Origin: Xanthocytophaga flava
GTDB lineage: Bacteria; Bacteroidota; Bacteroidia; Cytophagales; 172606-1
Reading direction: 5' to 3'
DNA length: 64,000 bases
NCBI GenBank assembly: GCA_030068525.1
Contig: JASJOS010000008.1
Coordinates: forward strand, 1 to 64,000
Numbering within the stretch: the first letter of the stretch is position 1; each line of letters opens with the position of its first letter. Shown piece after piece: positions 33,571 to 41,512 of this stretch. The translations under genes and the position numbers were made by a program. The notes beneath the pieces were generated by a model. It did not search any database. It saw only the letters and a program-made list of their open reading frames with translations, and was not told where the DNA came from.

Positions 33571-34626
33571 TCAGGGGCGGGTTACAAAAACGTCTATAGC
33601 TTCAGTATTGATATTACCAGAAAGTTTGATTTGTTTTCCGTTCTTCCAATACCTGGCTGTTACTACATCAAGAGCCTTAGATAGTTCACTTCCTACTACA
33701 TACACATCATTTCCGGATACATAGATGGCATTGGCGTCCATAATGCTCCTGCCATCACTCAATTCAATCATTTTTCCATTCTTCCATATTACTGCCTTAT
33801 CTCCATAACGTCCTGCCACATACACATCCTGTCCTGAAACAAAAACTGAACTGGCAGAGGCATCTTTTGTTCCATCAGTTAGCAGAACTTCCTTCCCGTT
33901 CTTCCAGTATTTGGCTATCGAAGGAAATTCAAAGCCTGATCCTGCTACATATACATCCTGACCAGAAACATACACAGAAGCAACCAAATCATTTTTGTTC
34001 TTCCCCGAGAGTCTGATCTGCTCACCATTTTTCCAGTACATGGCCACTGGTGAGCTAGCTTTAGACAATGGAGGTTCTAGCTCCAAAACCCCCACCACAT
34101 GTACCTCCTTATTGCCGACAAAAATAGCATTGACCCATTTCATATTTTCACCATTTGTCAACCTAATCTCTTTACCATTTTTCCAGTATTTGGCAGTACG
34201 TGAATAAATGGCAGGATTCGTTATTTCAAAATCATCACCAGCCACATATACATCCCCTTTCTCTACATGGATCGATGTAAGGGTGCGTTGCGTCTTCACT
34301 TCGGCAGGTAGGGACTTGTCTCTGGTAATGGGCAAGGCAATGGCTTTACCATTCTTCCAGTATCTGGGCTTTATGTTGGGTCGCCATTCGCATGTGTCTT
34401 TTACAGGCTCTGCTACCTCTTCATAACCTACTACATACACATCATCCCCATCAACAAACAAATCTCTTGCTATGAGCTTGCCTTCTGCTATAGGTTTTCC
34501 TGTGCCATTTTTCCAAACAGTGCCATTCATACCCAGGATATAGACATCCGGCTCTGTTTTGGTTTTACAGGTAGTAAATCCCACTATCAGACAGGCCATT
34601 GTACTCAGAAGCAGAATAAATTTCAT
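33571..34626 (-). CDS. WKNGK-repeat lipoprotein, 351 aa
   Basis: Lipoprotein from the ATG at 34626 (MKFILLLSTMACLIVGFTTC, lipidation Cys near 20). The mature part is seven or eight repeats of about 40 residues with consensus AxxVxVSGxDVYVAGxxxxxxxxxAKYWKNGKxIxLxxG, evidently a beta-propeller in which each blade carries a surface tag DVYVAG and a strand YWKNGK. Similar repeats occur in other Bacteroidota surface proteins of unknown function. The start at 34692 is rejected since it lacks a signal. Confidence 0.8.
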   Translation of the reverse strand: MKFILLLSTMACLIVGFTTCKTKTEPDVYILGMNGTVWKNGTGKPIAEGKLIARDLFVDGDDVYVVGYEEVAEPVKDTCEWRPNIKPRYWKNGKAIALPITRDKSLPAEVKTQRTLTSIHVEKGDVYVAGDDFEITNPAIYSRTAKYWKNGKEIRLTNGENMKWVNAIFVGNKEVHVVGVLELEPPLSKASSPVAMYWKNGEQIRLSGKNKNDLVASVYVSGQDVYVAGSGFEFPSIAKYWKNGKEVLLTDGTKDASASSVFVSGQDVYVAGRYGDKAVIWKNGKMIELSDGRSIMDANAIYVSGNDVYVVGSELSKALDVVTARYWKNGKQIKLSGNINTEAIDVFVTRP

Positions 34627-35073
34627 ATTATTTGAGAGAAACTCCATTTTAAATAGGTCTCTGTAAGATAAAACCCTTGTTTGGGATAGCAATTATTTCT
34701 AAGGTAGGATCTTCAACCTTCTTATTGAAAGAAGGTTATAACCTTCGATAAGGTACTTTGGCTTTGTCTGTTAGATCTGCTTTCCAGAAAGTGAGTACTT
34801 CTTCTGGTACTTTATCTGCGGCTTCTATTAAAAGTGTTAATATCCCAGAGCTGAATCTAAACCAACTTATTATATAAATACAGCTTTGTTTCATTTACTA
34901 AGCAATGTGTACCAAATTCAGGTCTGATAATTTAGTATTTTATGTACCCGGAATAGCACCTTTAAAGTAGCTGAACGAGCAGATTTTGTAGCCTTTACCA
35001 GCTAACCATCTTAAACAATTTCTATCAAACGAACCATTATAGTCTATTCTATGGCTTTAAATAAGCAAAACAT
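34627..35073. other. gene-free region
   Basis: Contains the 5' region of the WKNGK-repeat gene with a hairpin AACCTTCTT / AAGAAGGTT at 34715-34737, then AT-rich sequence without an open frame. A weak match to the XRE-tail family near 34905-34940 is too short to call. Confidence 0.5.
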
Positions 35074-35110
35074 GCCTCCTGCCAATTCCAAATAGGAAAG
35101 AGCAGAAGGC
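35074..35110 (-). terminator. terminator of the TonB receptor gene
   Basis: GCCTCCTGC / GCAGAAGGC arms (one mismatch) followed on the minus strand by TTTTG, 35 bases after the receptor stop. Confidence 0.65.
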
Positions 35111-35144
35111 TTGTTTAAGAAGGTTTTGACGATTGCGTTATCCC

Positions 35145-37691
35145 TTATAAAGAGTAACGCAACGTAATGCCATATGTAGCAGGATCACCCAGTACAGCTG
35201 CATAATGACCTGCGTTACCGGCAGCAGGAAGTAGTTGTTCGAAATAATTTTTGTTAAGTAAGTTGCGTGACCAGATAAAAACAGATAATCCATCTGTTGC
35301 CCGGAACCCTGCTCTGGCATTTAACAAGGAATATCCGTCAATGTTAAGATAACGGGAAGGTGAAGGGCTAGAAGAGAACGAAGAACGAAAATATCCATCT
35401 GCTGCGATAAAGAATTTACCTGCCTGGTTAAGGAGGCGTTTTGATCCGGTACTAAGTTCTCCGCCTACAGATCCTGCCCATTTGGAAATACCAGGTAACT
35501 CTCCACCAGAAATATCTTTAAAGGAAGACGATGCACCTGTTTCTTCCAGAGGTACAGGTGCATTCGGGAAGGAAATGTATTTTCCTATAGTATAAGCAGC
35601 CGCACCATATAGAGAGAAATGAGAACCTACCCGAATATTTCCATCCAGCTCAATACCATACACACGCACCTTATCCGCATTAGCCAGATAGCCCCGGTTT
35701 ACACCCACTTCTGCTGTTTGTACCTGAGTCTGGTAATCACGGATATCCGTGTTATGGAATACGAGATTTAATGACGACTGTGGTGTTGGAGCTGTCTTGA
35801 TACCAATTTCTACGTGATTTACATATTCCGGTTTGATACGTGCCAGATTAGTTAGTATTTCTCCCTTGTCAGTAGGCAAGCCTCCCAGGTTAACCCCTAC
35901 CGGTTTGTAGCTGGTTGAGTAAGTCACGAAAGCATTGATACCTTTATTAGGTCTGTAAGCTACTGTCAGTTGACCTGATAGGTTAGACTCATCCACATCT
36001 GCCTTAAATGCCTGATCTGTGTATACCAGTCTCTTTAAAGCTATCAGGTCTGGATCGTCGGTCTGTAGCCCTCCATAGGTCTGGCGGTTGAAGTCAACCT
36101 CTTTCTTATCATAATTATAACGTAAGCCAGGAAGCACATGGATGGTCGGAGTAATAGCCCAATCCAATTGTCCGAATACGGCAGCGCCAAAAGTTTTCAG
36201 TCGGGAATAGGTCTTTATACCATACCCATCAAAGAGGCCAGGGGTTTTCCATTTCTCACTGGTAGTACTTTGAGAGAAACGCCACTGTGCGGCACCAGAT
36301 TCTTCAATGTGGTAAGGATCTGTTTTCAGGTCTTGTCCAATGACAAAGGCACCAATGACACCACTCAGATTAGACGTCACATTACCGGCATAACGTACCT
36401 CCTGTGTCCACTGCTGGTGTTTGGAAGTTGCCTGTGACAATGTCAATACAGGAAGCCCTGTAAAGTCACGGTCGTTGGATGGATCCCAATTCCAGTATCT
36501 CCATGCTGTAGTAGAAGTCAATGTACCTGATCCGATTGAAGCTTCAACATTCAATGCAACACCCCCCAGATCATTGCCAGAACGCCAGGTTGTATTATGG
36601 TCTATCTTCCTGTCAAACGGATTGCGGCTTGGCAGCTGATAGTTCAGATCTGCAATAATCTGATCAAATTGACGATAAGCCGCACGCTGAGTTTGTACTA
36701 CTCCTGCTACTACCTGTGCATAGCCTTCAGGACGTTGGCGTGATGCATCACCAGTCAGTGTAATCTGTACGGTAGAACTTGGGATATAAAGCAATTGTGC
36801 CCGGAAACCGAGGTTGTTCAGATCATTTATGTGTTTCTCAGAGACTACATTATAGATTGTACCATCCCGCTGTGTTCCTGAAAACGATAAACGACCAGCA
36901 AACTTTTTACCCAGAGGCCCTGTCACCGCACTTTTTGCCTGAATGTAGCCGTAATTTCCATAGCTGACCTCAAAGCTGGCGCCAGGTGTAAAGCTGGGTT
37001 TACGGGTGGTAATATTAAACGCACCGGCTGTTGTATTTTTTCCAAAGAGCGTTCCTTGTGGGCCACGTAATACTTCAATGCGTTCGATGTCAATAAAGTC
37101 CAGTGTAGTGGCTGCCGGACGGGCAAAGTAAACTCCGTCTACATAGAAACCTACACCTGGATCAATACCGTCATTGGTAAGTCCGAAGGTTGAACCCACT
37201 CCACGAATGTTAAGGGTCGTATTACGTGGATTGGAGGAATATAGCTGTACGGTAGGTACCAGTTCCTTTACACGGTTCACATTAAATGCACCCGTTTCTT
37301 CCACTACAGCTCCACCTACTACAGAGATAGGAATAGGTACTTCCTGTGCTGTTTCGCTGCGTCTGCGGGCGGTCACAACTACTTCGTTTAGGATATTGTC
37401 ATCCACAAGGCTTATTTCCAGTGGGGCTGCGGATACTTCAGCTACCTGAACCTCCAGGGAACGATAACCGACAGAACTGATACGAAGTGTAAAAGGAACT
37501 TTGCTGGCAGTTATTTTAAAGGCTCCCGTGCTATCAGCGGCTGCATGGGTGTTGGTTCCTTTGATTGTTACATTGGCGCCAGCTACGCCTCCGCCTTTGC
37601 TGTTTTTAACAACTCCGGAAATGGTTTCCTGAGCAAATACATTGGCTATCCCTATGAAAACCAGGAAAGTTACCAATAATGATTTTTTCAT
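35145..37691 (-). CDS. TonB-dependent outer-membrane receptor
   Basis: 848-residue receptor. Signal peptide MKKSLLVTFLVFIGIANVFAQ, then a carboxypeptidase-regulatory-like domain (ISGVVKNSKGGGVAGANVTI), a TonB-box/plug start NEVVVTARRRSETAQEVPIPISVV and plug motifs NIRGVGSTFGL, YVDGVYFARP, IERIEVLRGPQGTLFGKNTTAGAFN. The barrel ends in AVLGDPATYGITLRYSL with the terminal aromatic/Leu. No SusD partner is adjacent, so this is a stand-alone type; the substrate is not evident. Upstream bases 37692-37950 hold no gene. Confidence 0.95.
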   Translation of the reverse strand: MKKSLLVTFLVFIGIANVFAQETISGVVKNSKGGGVAGANVTIKGTNTHAAADSTGAFKITASKVPFTLRISSVGYRSLEVQVAEVSAAPLEISLVDDNILNEVVVTARRRSETAQEVPIPISVVGGAVVEETGAFNVNRVKELVPTVQLYSSNPRNTTLNIRGVGSTFGLTNDGIDPGVGFYVDGVYFARPAATTLDFIDIERIEVLRGPQGTLFGKNTTAGAFNITTRKPSFTPGASFEVSYGNYGYIQAKSAVTGPLGKKFAGRLSFSGTQRDGTIYNVVSEKHINDLNNLGFRAQLLYIPSSTVQITLTGDASRQRPEGYAQVVAGVVQTQRAAYRQFDQIIADLNYQLPSRNPFDRKIDHNTTWRSGNDLGGVALNVEASIGSGTLTSTTAWRYWNWDPSNDRDFTGLPVLTLSQATSKHQQWTQEVRYAGNVTSNLSGVIGAFVIGQDLKTDPYHIEESGAAQWRFSQSTTSEKWKTPGLFDGYGIKTYSRLKTFGAAVFGQLDWAITPTIHVLPGLRYNYDKKEVDFNRQTYGGLQTDDPDLIALKRLVYTDQAFKADVDESNLSGQLTVAYRPNKGINAFVTYSTSYKPVGVNLGGLPTDKGEILTNLARIKPEYVNHVEIGIKTAPTPQSSLNLVFHNTDIRDYQTQVQTAEVGVNRGYLANADKVRVYGIELDGNIRVGSHFSLYGAAAYTIGKYISFPNAPVPLEETGASSSFKDISGGELPGISKWAGSVGGELSTGSKRLLNQAGKFFIAADGYFRSSFSSSPSPSRYLNIDGYSLLNARAGFRATDGLSVFIWSRNLLNKNYFEQLLPAAGNAGHYAAVLGDPATYGITLRYSL

Positions 37692-37952
37692 TGTATTTCT
37701 TTTTAGGGTTAAAATTTTGGCTAAGTGTTAAAAAAAAACAGTAGCTGATTGTCTGTGCGGCAGCAAGTTAGTAGAATTATTTATAAATCTATAGATTTAG
37801 TAGAGATAAGTTTTTTAAAGTATTTTTTCTATTGTTTTTTATTGCTTCTGATGTTATTTCAGATTTGTGATTACTATCCTTCTTGAGATCTCTTCATTTT
37901 TTTACTTGTCTTTTCCTGAGTTAGTTCATTATCCCCTGCATAATTCTTCCAC

Positions 37953-38123
37953 AAGCCTCTTCATTTTTTGCTTGCCCAAAAAACAGGGCACCAAACGAGA
38001 GTTTGGTGAGCCAGATTTGTGTGTGAGCAAAAAAGGGCACTTTCTGCCGAATCTCCCCCGCGCAAAGCCATGGGCTTTCCTCGCGACAGAAAGATTGCTA
38101 ACGCACAGCTACAACGGTTCGCG
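37953..38123 (+). repeat. dispersed structured repeat, copy DR4
   Basis: P1 at 37989-38008 identical to DR1; P2 CTTTCTGCCG / CGACAGAAAG (one mismatch) and P3 AAAGCC-atg-GGCTTT. Located in the 844-base gap upstream of the TonB receptor. Confidence 0.85.
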
Positions 38124-38241
38124 ATTTAAGGAATCTTAGATCTCTTTGTAGCTAGATGATCATAGATTATTTATTGGTTATTCCTTATAATCTCAACCAG
38201 CACATGTCACAAAGAGAGTAATGGCTACTTCAATAATGGAA

Positions 38242-38431
38242 GGTGGTGTAGGTGCGTTGGGTTTCCTTTTCCCGCGAGGTTGGCCTTTGGCCTTGCGGGC
38301 TGAAGGATCGGGAAAAGGTGCCCTTTTTTGGTTACTTTTTTGGGCAAGCAAAAAAGTGACAAGGCGATAAGAAGGGAAATGTTCTGGATTTTAAACTAAC
38401 ATTAAATACAAACAAGCAAAAAATGAGGAAG
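38242..38431 (-). repeat. dispersed structured repeat, copy DR5 (variant)
   Basis: Has P2 (CCTTTTCCCG / CGGGAAAAGG) and P3 (GGCC-aaa-GGCC) but P1 is replaced by GTTACTTTTTT / AAAAAAGTGAC; a separate tail fragment CAAGCAAAAAATGAGGAAGC lies at 38413-38432. It forms an inverted arrangement with DR4. Confidence 0.7.
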
Positions 38432-38470
38432 CCTGTTTAAGAACAATGAAAGGGAATATAAAAAAACGAA

Positions 38471-38506
38471 GAACAGAGCCTATACAAAACAACATAAGCT
38501 CTGTTC
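38471..38506 (-). terminator. terminator
   Basis: GAACAGAGC / GCTCTGTTC 9-bp stem 30 bases after the anti-sigma-like gene stop, in its orientation. Confidence 0.7.
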
Positions 38507-38535
38507 ACATTTATAATTCAGTCTACCAAAAGTTA

Positions 38536-39714
38536 TTATCGTAACACAGAAACACTACCCTGCGTCTGCTTTCCTTTTCCTTCATCAAACAAGAACCGGT
38601 ACTGTCCCATTGGTACAGGTATCCCCTGATTCCCTTGCCCGTTCCATTCGCCTGGAAATCCATTATGAATTTCTGTGCGATACACCAATACACCCTCTCT
38701 GTTAAAGATGTGTAGGGTACCCTTTGTGTCATTCCCAAACGGAAAGGTCCATACCTGTCCCAAATCAGGAGAAAAGGCATATTCCTCAGGAGCAGCACAA
38801 TCTTTGGCCTGGATTTCAATGCCATCCTTCAATGTATACTGACATCCACTGGCGTCTTTGATCGTGAGGTAGTACATACCGGGTGAGAGGTAGTCAAACT
38901 GACGTGTCTTCCGAAAGGAGGCGCCTTTATTGATAGACAGTTGATACGGTGGTGTGCCACCTTTTATCGAGGTCAAGTCACAGATAATTTTCCCCGTAGA
39001 GCCATCTGAGCAGCTTTCTTCTGTCTGAACGGCTACCGTAAATTGTATGCCTGCACAATTTACCTCTGTCTCCTTGGACCCTTCTGAAACTATCTTAGCA
39101 GGCGTATGACTAACGGCTTCTTTGGTAACAGAATTTTCGAGTGGTTTTACAGGTTCCTTTACTGGAGCAGGTATAACCGATACCGGAGTAGATACCAACG
39201 CTGAATCTTTTGTCTTAATCGAATTATTTTTACTAATGCTAACAGCAGGATTTGGTACAGATTTCTTTTCTGTGTTATCCTGAATCTCTTTTTGCTTTGA
39301 TGTACTTAGTTCTGGTACAATCTCAGTTGGCAGTGAGGCAGGTTTTTCCGTTTGAGGAATAGGTTGTATACTTATCTCTTTTGAGCCAGATGTGGACTGG
39401 CTTTTGAAATAAACTATACTTGCTACCAATGCCGAAAGTACCACAATACCTGTAACCAGCCAGATGCTACCTCGTTTTCCTCCTAAGTAGTTCGTTTGCT
39501 GATACTGAGGTCGGTATTGAGTGATCATTTTGGTCTTCAGATCAAGCAAGGCATGATCTATAATAACGTCATTTGCCATCCGGTGGAGTTCCACTTCCTC
39601 GGCCAGTGTAGGGTCTGTCTGAAGTTGTTGTGTAAAAGCAGCTTTCTGCTCAGGTGACAGGCTATCTGAAAGATAGGCTTCAATCCAGTCAATACGTTCG
39701 TTTTCTGTGTTCAT
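38536..39714 (-). CDS. anti-sigma-like membrane protein with SprB repeat and CHU_C end
   Basis: 392 residues from the ATG at 39714, which overlaps the sigma-factor stop by 4 bases (ATGA). N-terminal ~75 residues resemble the cytosolic part of Bacteroidota anti-sigma proteins (ENERIDWIEAYLSDSLSPEQ). One transmembrane helix is near 84-103 (SIWLVTGIVVLSALVASIVY). A Pro/Ser/Lys/Val linker of about 110 residues follows, then a SprB-like domain (CSDGSTGKIICDLTSIKGG...GMYYLTIKDASGCQYT) and a C-terminal gliding-motility/CHU_C-like domain (LHIFNREGVLVYRTEIHNGF, GQYRFLFDEGKG). Such fusion of an inner-membrane regulator to a type IX secretion-type C-terminus is odd. Probably binds the sigma factor and reads envelope state. 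Confidence 0.75.
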   Translation of the reverse strand: MNTENERIDWIEAYLSDSLSPEQKAAFTQQLQTDPTLAEEVELHRMANDVIIDHALLDLKTKMITQYRPQYQQTNYLGGKRGSIWLVTGIVVLSALVASIVYFKSQSTSGSKEISIQPIPQTEKPASLPTEIVPELSTSKQKEIQDNTEKKSVPNPAVSISKNNSIKTKDSALVSTPVSVIPAPVKEPVKPLENSVTKEAVSHTPAKIVSEGSKETEVNCAGIQFTVAVQTEESCSDGSTGKIICDLTSIKGGTPPYQLSINKGASFRKTRQFDYLSPGMYYLTIKDASGCQYTLKDGIEIQAKDCAAPEEYAFSPDLGQVWTFPFGNDTKGTLHIFNREGVLVYRTEIHNGFPGEWNGQGNQGIPVPMGQYRFLFDEGKGKQTQGSVSVLR

Positions 39715-40316
39715 CCTCTGAGTATTTCCTGTGTATACGGCGTGTTTTTTACCAATTGAATAAGTCGTTGCTTGCATTTATAATGCTTTGTCTTAGCAAC
39801 GTCTTCTGAACTAAACTCCATTTTCTGGCTGATCTCCTTCATCGATAAACGATGGAAGATAACATAGGTCAGTAACCGATGGCAGGTCTCTCCCAGTGAA
39901 GAGAGTAGTTTGACTACCAGGTCTTCCCGTTCCTTTGTCATAAGCTGAGTCAGCATGTTGTCATCCAATTCCAGGGGTATTTGGGAATCTGTTATTTCTA
40001 TGCTTCGTTTTTTTCGTTTTACCTGATTGATCCACAGGTTGCGACTTATGGTATAGACAAAGCCGGCAATAGAGTAGGCTTCATTAAAAGAGTTCATCTT
40101 TACCTGTTTATAGAAGATCAGAATGGCATCCTGAAAAATATCCAGTGCGTCATCCTGCCCCCCTCCATTTTGTCGGATCAGGCTCTTTATTTTGGGCAGC
40201 AGATTCTTATACAAGGCTGATAATGCCTTGTCATCCTCTCCGGAACGAATAGCCTGAAGTATTTCTTTGTCTGAATAATTCACTAATGAGCGTAGTTGTA
40301 TAGAGGTACTACACAT
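39711..40316 (-). CDS. ECF/sigma-70 family RNA polymerase sigma factor
   Basis: 201 residues with region 2 (ALDIFQDAILIFYKQV...IAGFVYTISRNLWINQVKRKKRS) and region 4 (LLSSLGETCHRLLTYVIFHRLSMKEISQKM... VAKTKHYKCKQRL). Unusual in its N-terminus (IRSGEDDKALSALYKNLLPKIKSLIR) which is the Bacteroidota-type. It is co-transcribed with and translationally coupled to the anti-sigma-like gene. Divergent from the PorP/SprF cluster at 40499, which it may control. Confidence 0.9.
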   Translation of the reverse strand: MCSTSIQLRSLVNYSDKEILQAIRSGEDDKALSALYKNLLPKIKSLIRQNGGGQDDALDIFQDAILIFYKQVKMNSFNEAYSIAGFVYTISRNLWINQVKRKKRSIEITDSQIPLELDDNMLTQLMTKEREDLVVKLLSSLGETCHRLLTYVIFHRLSMKEISQKMEFSSEDVAKTKHYKCKQRLIQLVKNTPYTQEILRG

Positions 40317-40498
40317 ACAAAAAGTAAAAGTAACCCATGAATCTAATCTTTTTCAAAAAATGATAGATTGTAGTGCAAATACTACATTCAGATATTTTTT
40401 ACTTTTTTTTCTTCAAAAGGGTTACTTTCTATTGTTTTATTTGTAATACCTTCACCCGCAATAGGGTTTAGTCATTTTGTGAACAAAAGATTTTTTTT

Positions 40499-41431
40499 AT
40501 GAAGGCAATCTGGGCGTGCATTGTCCTGTTTCTGCTCTGTATACAAACTTATGCCCAGGAGGTAATTGGTGTGCCAATTCCTTTCAACCAATTCACTAAC
40601 AACTACTTTCTAATTAATCCAGCCAGCATTTCTACAGAATCAGATATGGCTGTCACTATCGGCAGGCAGTTCAATACCAATGCATGGAGTGATATTTATA
40701 CACATTATGCCAATGCCACGCTAAAACTTACATCCTCCAATACACAAGAAGAGCATTTTCCGCGCCATGTGGTAGGCTTTAACTTCATTGGGGACAAAGA
40801 AGGACAGTATCTGAGTCGCAACCGGATGTATGCATTGTATAGCCTGCAGGTTCGCCTTTCCGAAAAACTATTTCTTGCCAGTGGTGCCTCTGTAGGCTTT
40901 GCTTCCTATACCGTATCCGGAACCAGTGTGAGTTCTTCTGGGTCAGCTACTACACCCGATGCGGGACTGGGTTTGTGGCTATTCGACAAACAGAACGGAC
41001 ATATAGGGGTATCGGTCAACCAGCTGACAGAAGGAAAGCTCCGACCCATTGAGGAAACTACCCGATTGAAACGATATTACACACTAAGTCTTCGCAAACA
41101 TATTCCTCTTAGTTCGCAGGTAAGCTTATATCCGGCTTTGTTGATACGGCATGTGCCTGCCTACCAGACTTTGTGGGAGGGTAATATGGGACTAGTACTA
41201 AATGATTTGTTTATGGCAGGCGTATCGATGAAGTATAAAGAGAATTTTAGTATTCTGGCAGGGATTGAACGGTTGCCTGTGTTGGGAGGCTATGTCAAGA
41301 CAGCTTTTTCTTATACGGCACCTGTACCCAACAGACTGGTGGCCCGCTTTAATTCATACGAGTTTACACTTAGCTTTTATATGTTGAAAAAGAGGAAGAT
41401 AGAAGAAAAAGAAGAAGAGGAAGAAAAATAA
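40499..41431 (+). CDS. PorP/SprF-family type IX secretion membrane protein
   Basis: 310-residue outer-membrane beta-barrel: signal peptide MKAIWACIVLFLLCIQTYAQ, then FNQFTNNYFLINPASISTESDMAVTIGRQFN, the PorP/SprF N-terminal signature, repeated strands with HVVGFNFIGDKEGQYLSRNRMYALYSLQV and GYVKTAFSYTAP. A Glu/Lys-rich tail (KKRKIEEKEEEEEK) is extra. In type IX secretion these proteins tether motor or adhesin complexes to the outer membrane. It heads a plus-strand cluster with two type IX cargo genes. Confidence 0.9.
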   Translation: MKAIWACIVLFLLCIQTYAQEVIGVPIPFNQFTNNYFLINPASISTESDMAVTIGRQFNTNAWSDIYTHYANATLKLTSSNTQEEHFPRHVVGFNFIGDKEGQYLSRNRMYALYSLQVRLSEKLFLASGASVGFASYTVSGTSVSSSGSATTPDAGLGLWLFDKQNGHIGVSVNQLTEGKLRPIEETTRLKRYYTLSLRKHIPLSSQVSLYPALLIRHVPAYQTLWEGNMGLVLNDLFMAGVSMKYKENFSILAGIERLPVLGGYVKTAFSYTAPVPNRLVARFNSYEFTLSFYMLKKRKIEEKEEEEEK

Positions 41432-41512
41432 ATAAAATACAGGGGTTACTTTCAAAAGAGAAAGGATGTAGTACTAGCATACACTACTACTCAAACTTTT
41501 ATCAGTCATTCA

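Noticed and set aside
34905-34940. XRE-tail relic
   Set aside because: Only LSDLNLV matches; below what chance allows in AT-rich sequence.
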